Positions 1-8,132 of a stretch of 13,010 bases of DNA are shown one piece after another. A program made the translations under genes and the position numbers. Positions within the stretch are counted from its first letter, which is position 1. Each line of letters starts with the position of its first letter. The notes under the pieces are model-generated. The model was not told the DNA's origin. It saw only the letters and a list, made by a program, of their open reading frames with translations, and made no database searches. The DNA is taken from the NCBI GenBank assembly GCA_937863625.1, contig CALMGO010000368.1:1-13010 (forward strand), written 5' to 3'. The stretch is from an uncultured bacterium. Lineage in GTDB: Bacteria; Planctomycetota; DG-23; SLPQ01.

Positions 1-3000
1 TCATGACGGACTCGCCGCTCATGACCAAATCCATCAACAAACGGCCCGCCTGCGGCCAACGCAGCGAGAGCCTCAAGTCTTCTGGCGCAATATCACGGCA
101 ATCGCCAGTGTTGTTGGCCCGGACCGCCGCGTAAAAGTTGTCGCCGTCGTAAGAGAAAGCCACGCTCGCCGGGCAGTTCCCGCCGCCGTCGGCGGATCGC
201 CACGAGGCATTCGTCCAGTCAGCAAGGTCGCCGTCAACGACGATTGTATCATTGCGCGTGCTTTCCATCGGGGGCGCTTGCGTCTTTCCGGCAACCATAC
301 CGCCCTCGAAGCCGTCTCGGCCGATGACGGCCACCTCTGCGCCGGAAAGACCGGCCGTTATGTCCACCTTCAGGAGCCCCTCGCGCGTCGAGATGATGAT
401 TATATTCTCTCCTGTGCTCCAGAGTCGGGCATCCTTTGGCGACCTGGTCCGGGGAGGCATGTCCAGAGCCGCTACCTCGCGAACGGTTGCGAGGTCATAC
501 GCTGCAAGCCACAGTCGTTCATAGGCCTTGGGGTCGCTGCGACCAAAGAGGATATAAAGCCGGCCGGCCGCTTCGAGCCAATCGACGGGCTCCAGGTCTG
601 CGGCAGGCATGCGCACCGGCACTTTCATCGTCACTGCGCCGTTGGAAACTCTCGTCACGGCCGACGATTCATCAAGAAACCACACGCCCGTTTCACTCTC
701 TCCTGCAGCCCCGCGGATTTTGTAGACGCCGCCGTCCGCTCCCGTGCCTTTGTCAAGTGTGCGGAGGCGCAATCCGTCGTCCATGCTCCAGGAGAAGTAC
801 AGGACTCCCGCGGACGCCCCCATCCGAAAATCCCTCCCGGCAGACTCTATCTTTTCCCTGGTCCAGAGGACCTTGCCGCTCGACAACTCAACACAGACAG
901 CGGTTCTCAGGTTTGGACATATCGCGTATGCGCGCCCCTGATCAATGACAAGCCCGGCGTTGTAGTCCTGCCGGTCAGCAAGCGGCATTACAAGAAACAC
1001 CTCACCGCTTGCCGCGTCATAGACGGTCAGTGTGTCAGGAGTCTCCCAGGCTGCGGTCACAATTCCCGCGTATCGCCCACCGGACGACAGAGCCGTTACC
1101 TGTCCCCGCAGGCGACGGACCCGCATGGTCCGGCCGGTCGCAGCGTCAACGATTACAAGGCGGCCGTCCCTGACGTAGAAAACAAGGCCTTCAACAACGC
1201 ACGCCGCCTCGATGGGCCTTGCACCATCGACGTCTCCGACCGAGCCCGGCGCCTCGTGGAGCCAAAGGAGCCTGCCGTCGCGTTTATCAAACGCCGCCAT
1301 GCGCCAGTCATCATAGACGATATAGTTTCCCTGCGGCCCTGTAAACGTTCCCTTGGGGGCAAACGGCGCCTGCTTTGTCCACGCCACTTTCGCCTTGTCA
1401 TCGAGGTTCCAGCACGCGAGGTCCCAGTCCGGCACGAGCGCCGTCCCGGCGGTATCTTCGATATCGACAACGGGCAGCGCCGTTGAGGATGACAGAAGCA
1501 GCAAGTCTCGCGTCCGGGGGCCTGCAGCGGGCTGAAGAGGGTCACCGGTTCCGGCGTTTTCGGCGCGCTTGCCATCTGAGGCACGCGCATGCACGGTGTC
1601 GGCGGCGTCCGGTACCGCCAGCGCCACCGCGTCGTCATTGCCAAATGCTATCACGGCGTCACCGGAGAGGAGTATGTTTCCCCGAGGCTCGCCCTGTGGC
1701 CAGGGGCAGTGGCGCACGGTGCGTCCATCGGTCACGCTGATTATGTAGAGACCATCTTCGGCCGGGATGTACGCATAATCCCCGGCCACAGTCCCCCCCG
1801 GCATGAAGCAGCGCGCCGGGCAGTCTGACTTCCAGAGTACCGCGCCCGTTGCGGCGTCAACGCCGCAGACACCGTCGAGGATGGCTATCACGGTGTTTTC
1901 ACATGAGCCGATGATCTCCATTGCGCCGGGAGTCTTGAGGGGCACACAACCTTTTATGCCAAAGACAAACGCCTCGGCAGTGTCGTTGGGCGCAGCGGCG
2001 GCGAAGTCGCTTCCAGCGGCGGGCGCTCTCGGCGGTCTTCGGGCAAGAAACGCAAAGAGGCCGTCCCGGTTGGACCTCAAGACCGCCCTCGGGTAGGTCC
2101 TGACGGATTTTATTTCGCCTGACAGCGCGTCGATAACTGCCAGCGCGCCGCTGCCCGGGCACACATAAACAAGCCCGTCGGCAACGGCGGGCGGCGGACA
2201 AAAAGCAGTCGGGTCAAAAGACCCTGCGTTCCATGCGTTGGTACTCGTAAGCGCCATATAGCAATTGTCTATCTCCACGGCGAAGACTGCGCCGCCATCG
2301 CGTGCGTCCAAACACGCGAGGTATGCCGATTGCCCACCGGCGGTCCTTCGCATCATCACGTAAACCCTGTCATACGCGAAAACAGGCGCAGACGTGAAGA
2401 TATCGCCGTCCTGGAACACGCCGGAGCGCTGACGCCAGATGAGTTTGCCCGATTGGCGGTCGAGGGCTTCAATATAGAAAACACCCCGCTGGAGCACGTC
2501 GTCCCTCAGGCGCACGGTGTAATAGACGCGCGCACCTCCCACCGCTGCAAGCGGAGGGCCGATAACCGTCTTGGCCGAGCCCAGGTCGCGCTTGTCGCGT
2601 CCACTACAGCCGGGCGGGGGACTGACTGTGTGCTCCCATATTGCGGCGCCGGTGGCCACGTCAAACGCACGCACCGAAGCGCCATCAAACGCGTAAAGCC
2701 GGTCATCATCAAGTACGCCGCATGCCGCCGGCAAAGCAGGGGCGAAATCTCTCGCGTATGAACCGGCGGCACGGTAGATGCCGGACGCTGTCAGCGGAAT
2801 TCGCCACTTCACATGGAGCGGGCCAGCGGTTGCATCCACAATAGTGCTATTGCCTTGGTCCTTGTCACGCGTTATTTGCACCCTGTTCACCGCGTCAAGA
2901 ACCGAATCGAGCGCTTCGCCGTTCACATCAGAGCGGTCCGCTTCGGGCATTTCCATAAGTCTGTCGCGGGCCAGTCCGGCCAAGCTGTAGGATCCGGTCA

Positions 3001-4540
3001 ACGCCGCCTGGACGCAAATCGCATAGAGGGCCTTTGCGGCCTCCGTCGTAGCCGGACGCCCAAGCAGCATCCAGCCCGGCGTCACGCGGCCCGGCGCGCC
3101 TGAGCGTCCGGATGCCTTTTTGTATTGAACCGCCAGTAGAGGCTCCCGGCGAAGGATGTCCTCCGCCACGGAGGCCGAGGAGCTTGCCGCCTGGGGCGAA
3201 CCAACGAGCCTCTCGCCACCCCGGTCAAGGGCTTCGATGATAAGCAAAGCCGCACGCTCAAGCGCCCCCTGCGCTACGGCATCCCTGGCGGCGTTGAGTC
3301 TGGCAGTTGCGGTGTGGTCTATGTCGATTACGGCGGGATTGCCGGAAAGCGTGTCGAGCACGTTCTTCTGCGACGAGAGCATGTCCTTTGACCGCTGGTC
3401 GAGACCTGCCCCTTCAAGCGTCTCTACCTCGATTTTGGCCCTTTCGCCAAGCGAGTATTCGAGTAGCATTTCGACGAGGGCAAGTCTTGCCGCGGGGGCA
3501 TCGTTTTCTCGAAGGTATGCATCAAGCGCTTCGTATGCCGCGGCAGGTGCTCCGGCGGAGCGCGCGGCAGCGACAAAGTCCATCACCGCCCTGCCCTTCG
3601 CGGCGGCATCCTGCGACGGCTTGCCAACGGCCAGACCGAGCCGCTCTCGCAGGATGTCGAGCGCAAGGTCGGTTCTGCCTATCGCGGTGTATGCCTCGCC
3701 CAGACGGCGCATGGCGTAGTCGGCGTATTCGGCGTTGCCGCCGGCAAAGGCCAAGAGCCTCTGCAGTTCAATCCGACCCTGTTCGCTGTCGCCCATCTGA
3801 TCAAGCGTGAGAGCGGCAATCTCTTTTTGCGCCTCCAGAACGCGGGCCTTGTCATCGGGGAAGAGCCGCTGGAGCAATGTAAGAATCGCCACGCGGCGCT
3901 TGTAGAGATTATCCCGCCCAAGTCTAAGGTAAACGTCTCTCGCAACGCCGCGCCATCCGACCACAAGCATTATCTCGCTTCTGCCGGCCGGGAAATCCAC
4001 CTCGACGCTTTCGGTTTCGGCACGGACTTCTTCGTCGAAAAACCCGCGAAAAACCTGTCGACCACCGACGTTTATGGAGAGAAAGTAGTCCGTACCGAAG
4101 AATATCCGCAGACGCTGGGCGTTATCGAGAGTCACTTGCGTCCGGAAGAAGACCGCACCCCACTTTTTCGCGCGCGTGACCTCGCCAAGGTGCAGGTAAT
4201 TAGCGCTTGCGGCCTGACGCGTGCATTTCTGCCAACTGCGTCGCGAGATGTCCACGTTGGAGCTTAGAAGCATCCCGTTAGCGTCTTCCTTGAAACCGGC
4301 CGTCTCCCAGGAAAGAGCGATCTGCGGCTCGCCGTACTTCTCATCAAGCCGGCTCAGTGCGGCCTCCCAGCTTTGAGCCGGGTCAATAGAGCACTCGTAT
4401 CCGGAAAGCCACGAGGCGCGTGGAAGGTCCGCGTCGTCGGCAGCCGCGGCGGCAACGCACAGAACAAGCAAAAGGGCCGTGCCCCCAGTCTTGCGACGGC
4501 ACGGCCCTTTGGTGTCCGAAGGGACCCTCAGGTGCTGCAT
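1..4540 (-). CDS. Giant secreted PQQ-like beta-propeller protein with CBM9-like domain (C-terminus beyond window)
   Basis: An uninterrupted minus-strand frame opens at the ATG at 4540-4538 and reaches the left edge without a stop, giving at least 1,513 codons. Residues 1-34 form a signal peptide: basic KGPCRRK, then the hydrophobic stretch TALLLVLCVAAAAA, with likely cleavage before DDAD. Residue -1 to the Cys is Leu, so a lipobox is unlikely. Residues about 130-190 look like a beta-sandwich (galactose-binding or PA14-like). Residues about 195-520 are Ala/Leu/Glu-rich and helical, TPR-like. From about residue 580 a PQQ-type propeller carries repeated blade signatures such as ATGAAIWEH, QSGKLIWRQ, ATGAVLWKS, RDGRLLWLH and SSGKVLWTR. 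Near residue 1433, DGDLADW is typical of the start of a CBM9-like carbohydrate-binding domain. The role is unknown; an extracellular or periplasmic scaffold or polymer-binding protein is an inference. It starts 49 bp after the phosphofructokinase stop, with only a weak ribosome-binding site. No in-frame ATG or GTG lies between the pfk stop and 4540, and a start after the basic n-region would destroy the signal peptide. Confidence 0.85.
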   Translation of the reverse strand, partial: MQHLRVPSDTKGPCRRKTGGTALLLVLCVAAAAADDADLPRASWLSGYECSIDPAQSWEAALSRLDEKYGEPQIALSWETAGFKEDANGMLLSSNVDISRRSWQKCTRQAASANYLHLGEVTRAKKWGAVFFRTQVTLDNAQRLRIFFGTDYFLSINVGGRQVFRGFFDEEVRAETESVEVDFPAGRSEIMLVVGWRGVARDVYLRLGRDNLYKRRVAILTLLQRLFPDDKARVLEAQKEIAALTLDQMGDSEQGRIELQRLLAFAGGNAEYADYAMRRLGEAYTAIGRTDLALDILRERLGLAVGKPSQDAAAKGRAVMDFVAAARSAGAPAAAYEALDAYLRENDAPAARLALVEMLLEYSLGERAKIEVETLEGAGLDQRSKDMLSSQKNVLDTLSGNPAVIDIDHTATARLNAARDAVAQGALERAALLIIEALDRGGERLVGSPQAASSSASVAEDILRREPLLAVQYKKASGRSGAPGRVTPGWMLLGRPATTEAAKALYAICVQAALTGSYSLAGLARDRLMEMPEADRSDVNGEALDSVLDAVNRVQITRDKDQGNSTIVDATAGPLHVKWRIPLTASGIYRAAGSYARDFAPALPAACGVLDDDRLYAFDGASVRAFDVATGAAIWEHTVSPPPGCSGRDKRDLGSAKTVIGPPLAAVGGARVYYTVRLRDDVLQRGVFYIEALDRQSGKLIWRQRSGVFQDGDIFTSAPVFAYDRVYVMMRRTAGGQSAYLACLDARDGGAVFAVEIDNCYMALTSTNAWNAGSFDPTAFCPPPAVADGLVYVCPGSGALAVIDALSGEIKSVRTYPRAVLRSNRDGLFAFLARRPPRAPAAGSDFAAAAPNDTAEAFVFGIKGCVPLKTPGAMEIIGSCENTVIAILDGVCGVDAATGAVLWKSDCPARCFMPGGTVAGDYAYIPAEDGLYIISVTDGRTVRHCPWPQGEPRGNILLSGDAVIAFGNDDAVALAVPDAADTVHARASDGKRAENAGTGDPLQPAAGPRTRDLLLLSSSTALPVVDIEDTAGTALVPDWDLACWNLDDKAKVAWTKQAPFAPKGTFTGPQGNYIVYDDWRMAAFDKRDGRLLWLHEAPGSVGDVDGARPIEAACVVEGLVFYVRDGRLVIVDAATGRTMRVRRLRGQVTALSSGGRYAGIVTAAWETPDTLTVYDAASGEVFLVMPLADRQDYNAGLVIDQGRAYAICPNLRTAVCVELSSGKVLWTREKIESAGRDFRMGASAGVLYFSWSMDDGLRLRTLDKGTGADGGVYKIRGAAGESETGVWFLDESSAVTRVSNGAVTMKVPVRMPAADLEPVDWLEAAGRLYILFGRSDPKAYERLWLAAYDLATVREVAALDMPPRTRSPKDARLWSTGENIIIISTREGLLKVDITAGLSGAEVAVIGRDGFEGGMVAGKTQAPPMESTRNDTIVVDGDLADWTNASWRSADGGGNCPASVAFSYDGDNFYAAVRANNTGDCRDIAPEDLRLSLRWPQAGRLLMDLVMSGESVM
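4471..4510 (-). terminator. Intrinsic-terminator-like hairpin inside the signal-peptide codons
   Basis: Two perfectly complementary 13-base arms, AAAGGGCCGTGCC (4471-4483) and GGCACGGCCCTTT (4498-4510), flank a 14-base loop. Read on the minus strand, the stem ends in TTTT followed by GCTTGTT, the expected shape of a rho-independent terminator. It lies about 80 bp after the phosphofructokinase stop, a normal place for an operon terminator. However, it also encodes residues 11-24 of the giant secreted protein. It may end the upstream operon, attenuate the downstream gene, or both. Termination itself is inferred from shape only. Confidence 0.6.
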
Positions 4541-4560
4541 AGTTTCGTCCCGAGATTTCC

Positions 4561-4581
4561 CGGCCGGGTAGCGCCCGGCCG
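4561..4581. other. GC-rich hairpin between pfk and the giant secreted protein gene
   Basis: Arms CGGCCGGG (4561-4568) and CCCGGCCG (4574-4581) pair perfectly over 8 bp around the 5-base loop TAGCG. The hairpin begins about 8 bases after the phosphofructokinase stop and ends about 20 bases before the next start codon. No T-tract follows on either strand, so it is a poor terminator. It could stabilise the upstream mRNA or restrict ribosome access to the next start. Confidence 0.5.
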
Positions 4582-4589
4582 TATCACTG

Positions 4590-5621
4590 CTATTTGGAGA
4601 ATAAGGTCACGAGAGACTTAAAATCGTCGTTGAGGAGCTTCAATTCGCCGGTTGCATCCGCCAGCGGCACTGCGACGATTTCGTTACTCTTGAGGGCGGC
4701 CATCTTGCCCCAGTCTCCGGCCATTACCATCTGCGCAGCCTTGACGCCAAAGCGCGTGCCGAGAATCCGATCAAAGGCCGTCGGAGCGCCACCGCGCTGA
4801 ATGTGCCCGAGAATCACGGAACGCGTCTCGTAGTCGGTGCGCTTTTCGATCATCCTGGCCAGCGCATCACCGAGGCCGCCGAGCCGCACATGGCCAAAAG
4901 AGTCGAGCTCCTGCTCCTGCGTCACGAAGTCGCCCGCCTTGAACATCGCGCCCTCGGAGGCAACGACGATGTTGTACTTTTTGCCGGCCTTGCGGTTTTT
5001 CTTGAGCGTCTCGCAGACCGCGTCGATGTCAATTTCCATTTCGGGGACGAGCGTAACGTCCGCGTCGCCTGCTATGCCTGAATACGCGGCAATCCACCCT
5101 GCATGGCGGCCCATGACCTCGACTACTATGACGCGGTGATGGCTCGCTGCCGTAGTGTGAATCCTCTCCACGGCCTCCATGGCGATATTCACCGCGGTGT
5201 CGAAGCCAAAAGTGAAGTCCGTGGCCGAGAGGTCATTGTCAATCGTCTTCGGCACGCCGATAACCGGGAGTTTCTCTTCCTGATAGAGTCTCGTTGCGAC
5301 ACCGAGGGTGTCCTCACCGCCGATGGCGATAAGGCCGTCAAGTTTCAGTTTCTTGAAACTGACTTTTATCTTATCGACCGCACCTTCGGTCTTGTAAGGA
5401 TTCGTGCGCGAGGTTCCAAGTATTGTGCCACCCTGGCGGATGATGTGGGCTGTGTTCTGGCGGTTCACATCCATGGTAAGGCCTTCGATCGCGCCCTTCC
5501 ATCCGTCGAGAAGCCCGATCGCGTCGATACCGGCGTCCTCGAGCGTCCTGGTGGCTGCAGATATGACGGCGTTCAGCCCGGGGCAGTCGCCGCCGCCCGT
5601 GAGCATGGCAATCTTTCCCAT
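4590..5621 (-). CDS. 6-phosphofructokinase, predicted pyrophosphate-dependent
   Basis: This enzyme phosphorylates fructose 6-phosphate to fructose 1,6-bisphosphate in cytoplasmic glycolysis, and a PPi-linked form would be reversible. The 343-residue length fits the short group III (PFK_mixed-like) branch. Visible motifs are GGGDCPGLN at residues 9-17 (phosphoryl donor loop), GGEDT at 101-105, PKTIDND at 124-130 with catalytic Asp128, and MGRHAGW at 170-176. In this family ATP enzymes have Gly at position 104, whereas PPi enzymes have Asp there together with Lys in the PKTIDND motif. Both PPi-type residues (Asp104, Lys125) are present, so PPi use is the better prediction. The ATG at 5621 has GGAAGGAG upstream and follows the amaP stop by 22 bp, so it is the fifth gene of the pepP-accB-accC-amaP cluster. 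Family assignment is very secure; the donor is inferred and not proven. Confidence 0.95.
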   Translation of the reverse strand: MGKIAMLTGGGDCPGLNAVISAATRTLEDAGIDAIGLLDGWKGAIEGLTMDVNRQNTAHIIRQGGTILGTSRTNPYKTEGAVDKIKVSFKKLKLDGLIAIGGEDTLGVATRLYQEEKLPVIGVPKTIDNDLSATDFTFGFDTAVNIAMEAVERIHTTAASHHRVIVVEVMGRHAGWIAAYSGIAGDADVTLVPEMEIDIDAVCETLKKNRKAGKKYNIVVASEGAMFKAGDFVTQEQELDSFGHVRLGGLGDALARMIEKRTDYETRSVILGHIQRGGAPTAFDRILGTRFGVKAAQMVMAGDWGKMAALKSNEIVAVPLADATGELKLLNDDFKSLVTLFSK

Positions 5622-5643
5622 CTAACTCTCTCCTTCCGATCTC

Positions 5644-6270
5644 TTATGTGGATTCCTGACTGTCTTCGTCAACGGGAAACTGCGGGCGCAACACCTCGTA
5701 TTCGCCCGGGCGCCCCGCAACTGCCGCTTTCGATTTGTCCTTTATCTTTTCCCAGTATACGTGGCACTCGAGCGGAATGCTCGCACCTACGATATCGTTG
5801 AATTTCATCTCCATGGCGCTCACGATGTTGCGCGACACATCCCGGTGCATCTCCCCGCCCGAAAGGGTAAGATACGCTCTGACAACCACGGGTCTTCCCG
5901 CTCGCGATGGAGCGGTCACTCGGATAGTGGCGGCACCCACACCCTCGATGGCCTGAACAGCCCGCCGGAGCGCATCCTGCATCGCCCTTAGCGAAACGTT
6001 TACCTTGCCGCCGGGGGTGTCAAGCTGCAGGTAGGAAAGGCCGCGCATTCTCGCGACGAGTTCGGCGACGATCGCGACGTTCAGGACCAGGAGGCAGACG
6101 CCGAAAAACATCACTCCGAGATAATCAAAAAAACCGAACGCGGCGAAAAACCTCTGGACGAACGTCTCACGGCCGAAAACGCTCGCGCCGCCCCAGAGAA
6201 GCGCGACAAAAGCCACCGTCACGGCGAGCACCCAGTCGAATACGACGGCAATCTGCCTGAGGATTCTCAT
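5644..6270 (-). CDS. amaP: AmaP-type (alkaline shock / Asp23-family anchor) membrane protein
   Basis: A 208-residue protein with two N-terminal membrane segments (about residues 8-28 and 46-70), then a cytoplasmic domain starting YLQLDTPGGKVNVSL. That domain has a helix (AMQDALRRAVQAIEGV) and a strand-rich core ending near ECHVYWEK, followed by a short polar tail. Two membrane spans plus an Asp23-like soluble domain fit AmaP, which in Firmicutes anchors Asp23 to the membrane and is linked to envelope stress. I see no Asp23 partner in the window. The frame can be extended to a TTG at 6297 overlapping accC by 8 bp. The ATG at 6270 is preferred because AAAGGAGG lies 5 bases upstream and the protein then begins MRILRQIAVVF, a natural membrane-protein N-terminus. 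It lies between accC (17-20 bp away) and the phosphofructokinase gene. The family call is good; its function in this organism is unknown. Confidence 0.75.
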   Translation of the reverse strand: MRILRQIAVVFDWVLAVTVAFVALLWGGASVFGRETFVQRFFAAFGFFDYLGVMFFGVCLLVLNVAIVAELVARMRGLSYLQLDTPGGKVNVSLRAMQDALRRAVQAIEGVGAATIRVTAPSRAGRPVVVRAYLTLSGGEMHRDVSRNIVSAMEMKFNDIVGASIPLECHVYWEKIKDKSKAAVAGRPGEYEVLRPQFPVDEDSQEST

Positions 6271-6275
6271 CTCGC

Positions 6276-6283
6276 CCTCCTTT
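6276..6283 (-). promoter_or_regulatory. Ribosome binding site that fixes the amaP start
   Basis: AAAGGAGG is a near-perfect Shine-Dalgarno sequence, separated by GCGAG (5 bases) from the ATG at 6270. It favours that ATG over the in-frame TTG at 6297, which lies inside the end of accC and has no comparable site. Confidence 0.8.
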
Positions 6284-6289
6284 GCGGCT

Positions 6290-7636
6290 CTATTCAAGCG
6301 CCATTACGTTCTCTATGAATCCGGTGTCGAAATCCCCTCTCAGGAACTTCGTATGTCCAAAAATCTGCTGGTGCAGCGGGATATTGGTTTTGATCCCCTC
6401 GACGGTAAACTCCTCAAGCGCCCTGCGCATCGTTGCAATGGCCTCACGGCGCGTACGCCTGTGGACGATCAGTTTCGCGACGAGCGAATCATAATAACTG
6501 CTTATAGTGTAGCCAGAATACGCATGCGTGTCGACCCGGACGCCGGGGCCTCCCGGAACGATGAAGCTGGTGATCTTGCCGGGCGACGGCTTGAAACCGA
6601 AACCCGGGTCCTCGGCGTTCACACGACATTCGATGGCGCAGCCTTCAAACTTGATATCCTTCTGGCGGAGCCTGAGACGTTCTCCCGAGGTAGTCCTCAT
6701 CTGTTCCTTGAGTATGTCTATGCCGGTTACAAACTCCGTGACCGGGTGCTCCACCTGAACCCTTGTATTCATCTCGATGAAGTAATATTTCTGGTTCTTA
6801 TCCACCAGAAACTCCACGGTCCCCACGCCGAAGTACTCAACGTTCTTGCAGAGTCGTATGGCGGCCTCGCCGAGTTCGTTGCGCACGTTCTTACCGATGG
6901 CGGGGGACGGCGACTCTTCGATGAGTTTCTGATGGCGCCTCTGGATCGTGCAGTCGCGCTCGCCAAGTTGGAGGACATTGCCAAAGCGGTCGGCCAATAT
7001 CTGTATTTCGATATGCCTGGGCTGCTCGATGAATTTTTCGATGTAGAGCGCGGAGTTCTTAAACGCAGCCTCGGCCTCGCCACGCGCAGCGATGAGGCAC
7101 TTTACCAGAGAAATGTCATTGTGCGCGACTCTCATGCCGCGCCCGCCGCCGCCTGCGGCGGCCTTTATCATGACCGGATAGCCGATCTTGCGCGCGATCT
7201 CCTGCGCGACGGTCTCCGATTCGACGGCGCCTTCGCTACCGGGCACCACCGGCACTTTACACGCACGCGCTATATTTCGCGCTTCGACCTTGTCGCCCAT
7301 CGCGCGTATGGTCGCCGCAGTCGGCCCGATGAAGGATATGTTGCACGACTCGCATATCTCGGCAAAATGCGGATTCTCCGCGAGAAAACCGTACCCCGGA
7401 TGAACACCGTCCACGTCGGCTATCTCCGCAGCGGATATTATACGCGGGATATTAAGATAGCTCTCGGCAGCCGGCGCCGCCCCGATACAGATACGCTCAT
7501 CCGCAAGATCGAGATACCTGGCTCCGCGGTCGGCTTCACTGTATACCGCAACTGTCTGCACGCCCATCTCACGACATGCGCGTATGATGCGGAGGGCTAT
7601 CTCGCCCCTGTTGGCGACAAGGATCCTGCGATACAT
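6290..7636 (-). CDS. accC: Acetyl-CoA carboxylase, biotin carboxylase subunit
   Basis: This cytoplasmic enzyme uses ATP and bicarbonate to carboxylate the biotin on AccB, the first half-reaction of malonyl-CoA synthesis for fatty acids. At 448 residues it matches the usual single-domain bacterial length. It begins MYRRILVANRGEIALR and contains HPGYGFLAEN (79-88), the ATP-grasp glycine loop KAAAGGGGRGMR (158-169), HQKLIEESPS (235-244) and the metal/catalytic strip EMNTRVQVEHPVTE (288-301), in which Glu288, Arg292 and Glu296 fall at the positions known from E. coli. The C-terminal GIKTNI motif is present. The start ATG is only 3 bases after the accB stop, and its ribosome binding site (GGAAGAG) sits within the last accB codons, so translation is probably coupled. 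The accA and accD carboxyltransferase genes are not in this window. Confidence 0.98.
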   Translation of the reverse strand: MYRRILVANRGEIALRIIRACREMGVQTVAVYSEADRGARYLDLADERICIGAAPAAESYLNIPRIISAAEIADVDGVHPGYGFLAENPHFAEICESCNISFIGPTAATIRAMGDKVEARNIARACKVPVVPGSEGAVESETVAQEIARKIGYPVMIKAAAGGGGRGMRVAHNDISLVKCLIAARGEAEAAFKNSALYIEKFIEQPRHIEIQILADRFGNVLQLGERDCTIQRRHQKLIEESPSPAIGKNVRNELGEAAIRLCKNVEYFGVGTVEFLVDKNQKYYFIEMNTRVQVEHPVTEFVTGIDILKEQMRTTSGERLRLRQKDIKFEGCAIECRVNAEDPGFGFKPSPGKITSFIVPGGPGVRVDTHAYSGYTISSYYDSLVAKLIVHRRTRREAIATMRRALEEFTVEGIKTNIPLHQQIFGHTKFLRGDFDTGFIENVMALE

Positions 7637-7639
7637 GCC

Positions 7640-8113
7640 TTACTCTTCCACTTTGACTTTGAAAAGGGGCTGGCCATATTCGACGGGGTGGCCGTTTTCG
7701 ACGAGGACCTCGACAATAGTGCCCGACACTTCGGCGTGGATTTCGTTCATCACTTTCATGGCTTCGATGATGCAAACCGTGCTTTCGTCGCCGACCTGCA
7801 TGCCTACCTCGGCGAACGGCTCGCTATCGGGGCTGGGGGCCCTGTAGAGCGTTCCGACCATAGGGGCTTTAATGATGTGGATGTCGGCCTCAGGCGCCGG
7901 AGCGGCCGCAGTCGCGCCCGCGGCCATGGTCTCCGTCAAGATCGGGGACATCTGTGTCATTGCAGCCATCGCGGTGGGAACCGCAACCACCTCACGACTG
8001 GGGATGCCGACCTTCACGAGACGGACCTTTTTGCCCTTTTCCTCAATCTCAAGTTCGGCGAGGCTGTTTTCGTTCATCAAGTCAATCAACGCTTTAAGAT
8101 CGTTTATTTCCAT
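7640..8113 (-). CDS. accB: Acetyl-CoA carboxylase, biotin carboxyl carrier protein
   Basis: The 157-residue carrier holds the biotin that shuttles CO2 between AccC and the carboxyltransferase. The N-terminal helix (MEINDLKALIDLMNENSLAE) and the short KGKKVRLVK strand match AccB. An Ala/Pro/Thr-rich flexible linker covers about residues 45-76. The biotinyl domain follows (about 79-155) with KAPMVGTLYRAPSP and the biotin attachment motif EAMKVMNE, where Lys120 is the modified residue; the more common form is AMKLMNE. The ATG at 8113 has AGAGGA 8 bases upstream and is 19 bp after the pepP stop. In many bacteria efp lies between pepP and accB; here that gene is absent from the cluster. The call is secure. 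Confidence 0.97.
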   Translation of the reverse strand: MEINDLKALIDLMNENSLAELEIEEKGKKVRLVKVGIPSREVVAVPTAMAAMTQMSPILTETMAAGATAAAPAPEADIHIIKAPMVGTLYRAPSPDSEPFAEVGMQVGDESTVCIIEAMKVMNEIHAEVSGTIVEVLVENGHPVEYGQPLFKVKVEE

Positions 8114-8132
8114 GTCAAAGGTCCTCTCGGTT

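Noticed and set aside
278..1486. 402-codon open frame on the plus strand
   Set aside because: It lies wholly antisense to the giant secreted protein, whose frame carries clear PQQ-blade motifs. The plus-strand translation is Arg/His/Pro-rich, with no recognisable domain, typical of antisense shadow frames in GC-rich DNA.
3156..3719. 187-codon Ser/Ala-rich open frame on the plus strand
   Set aside because: It is antisense to the helical region of the giant secreted protein. The Ser/Ala runs mirror Leu/Ala/Glu/Arg codons on the coding strand.
4441..4540. Lipoprotein signal at the start of the giant secreted protein
   Set aside because: A Cys occurs in the hydrophobic stretch (LVLC), but the residue before it is Leu rather than Gly, Ala or Ser, and a normal AAAA cleavage region follows.
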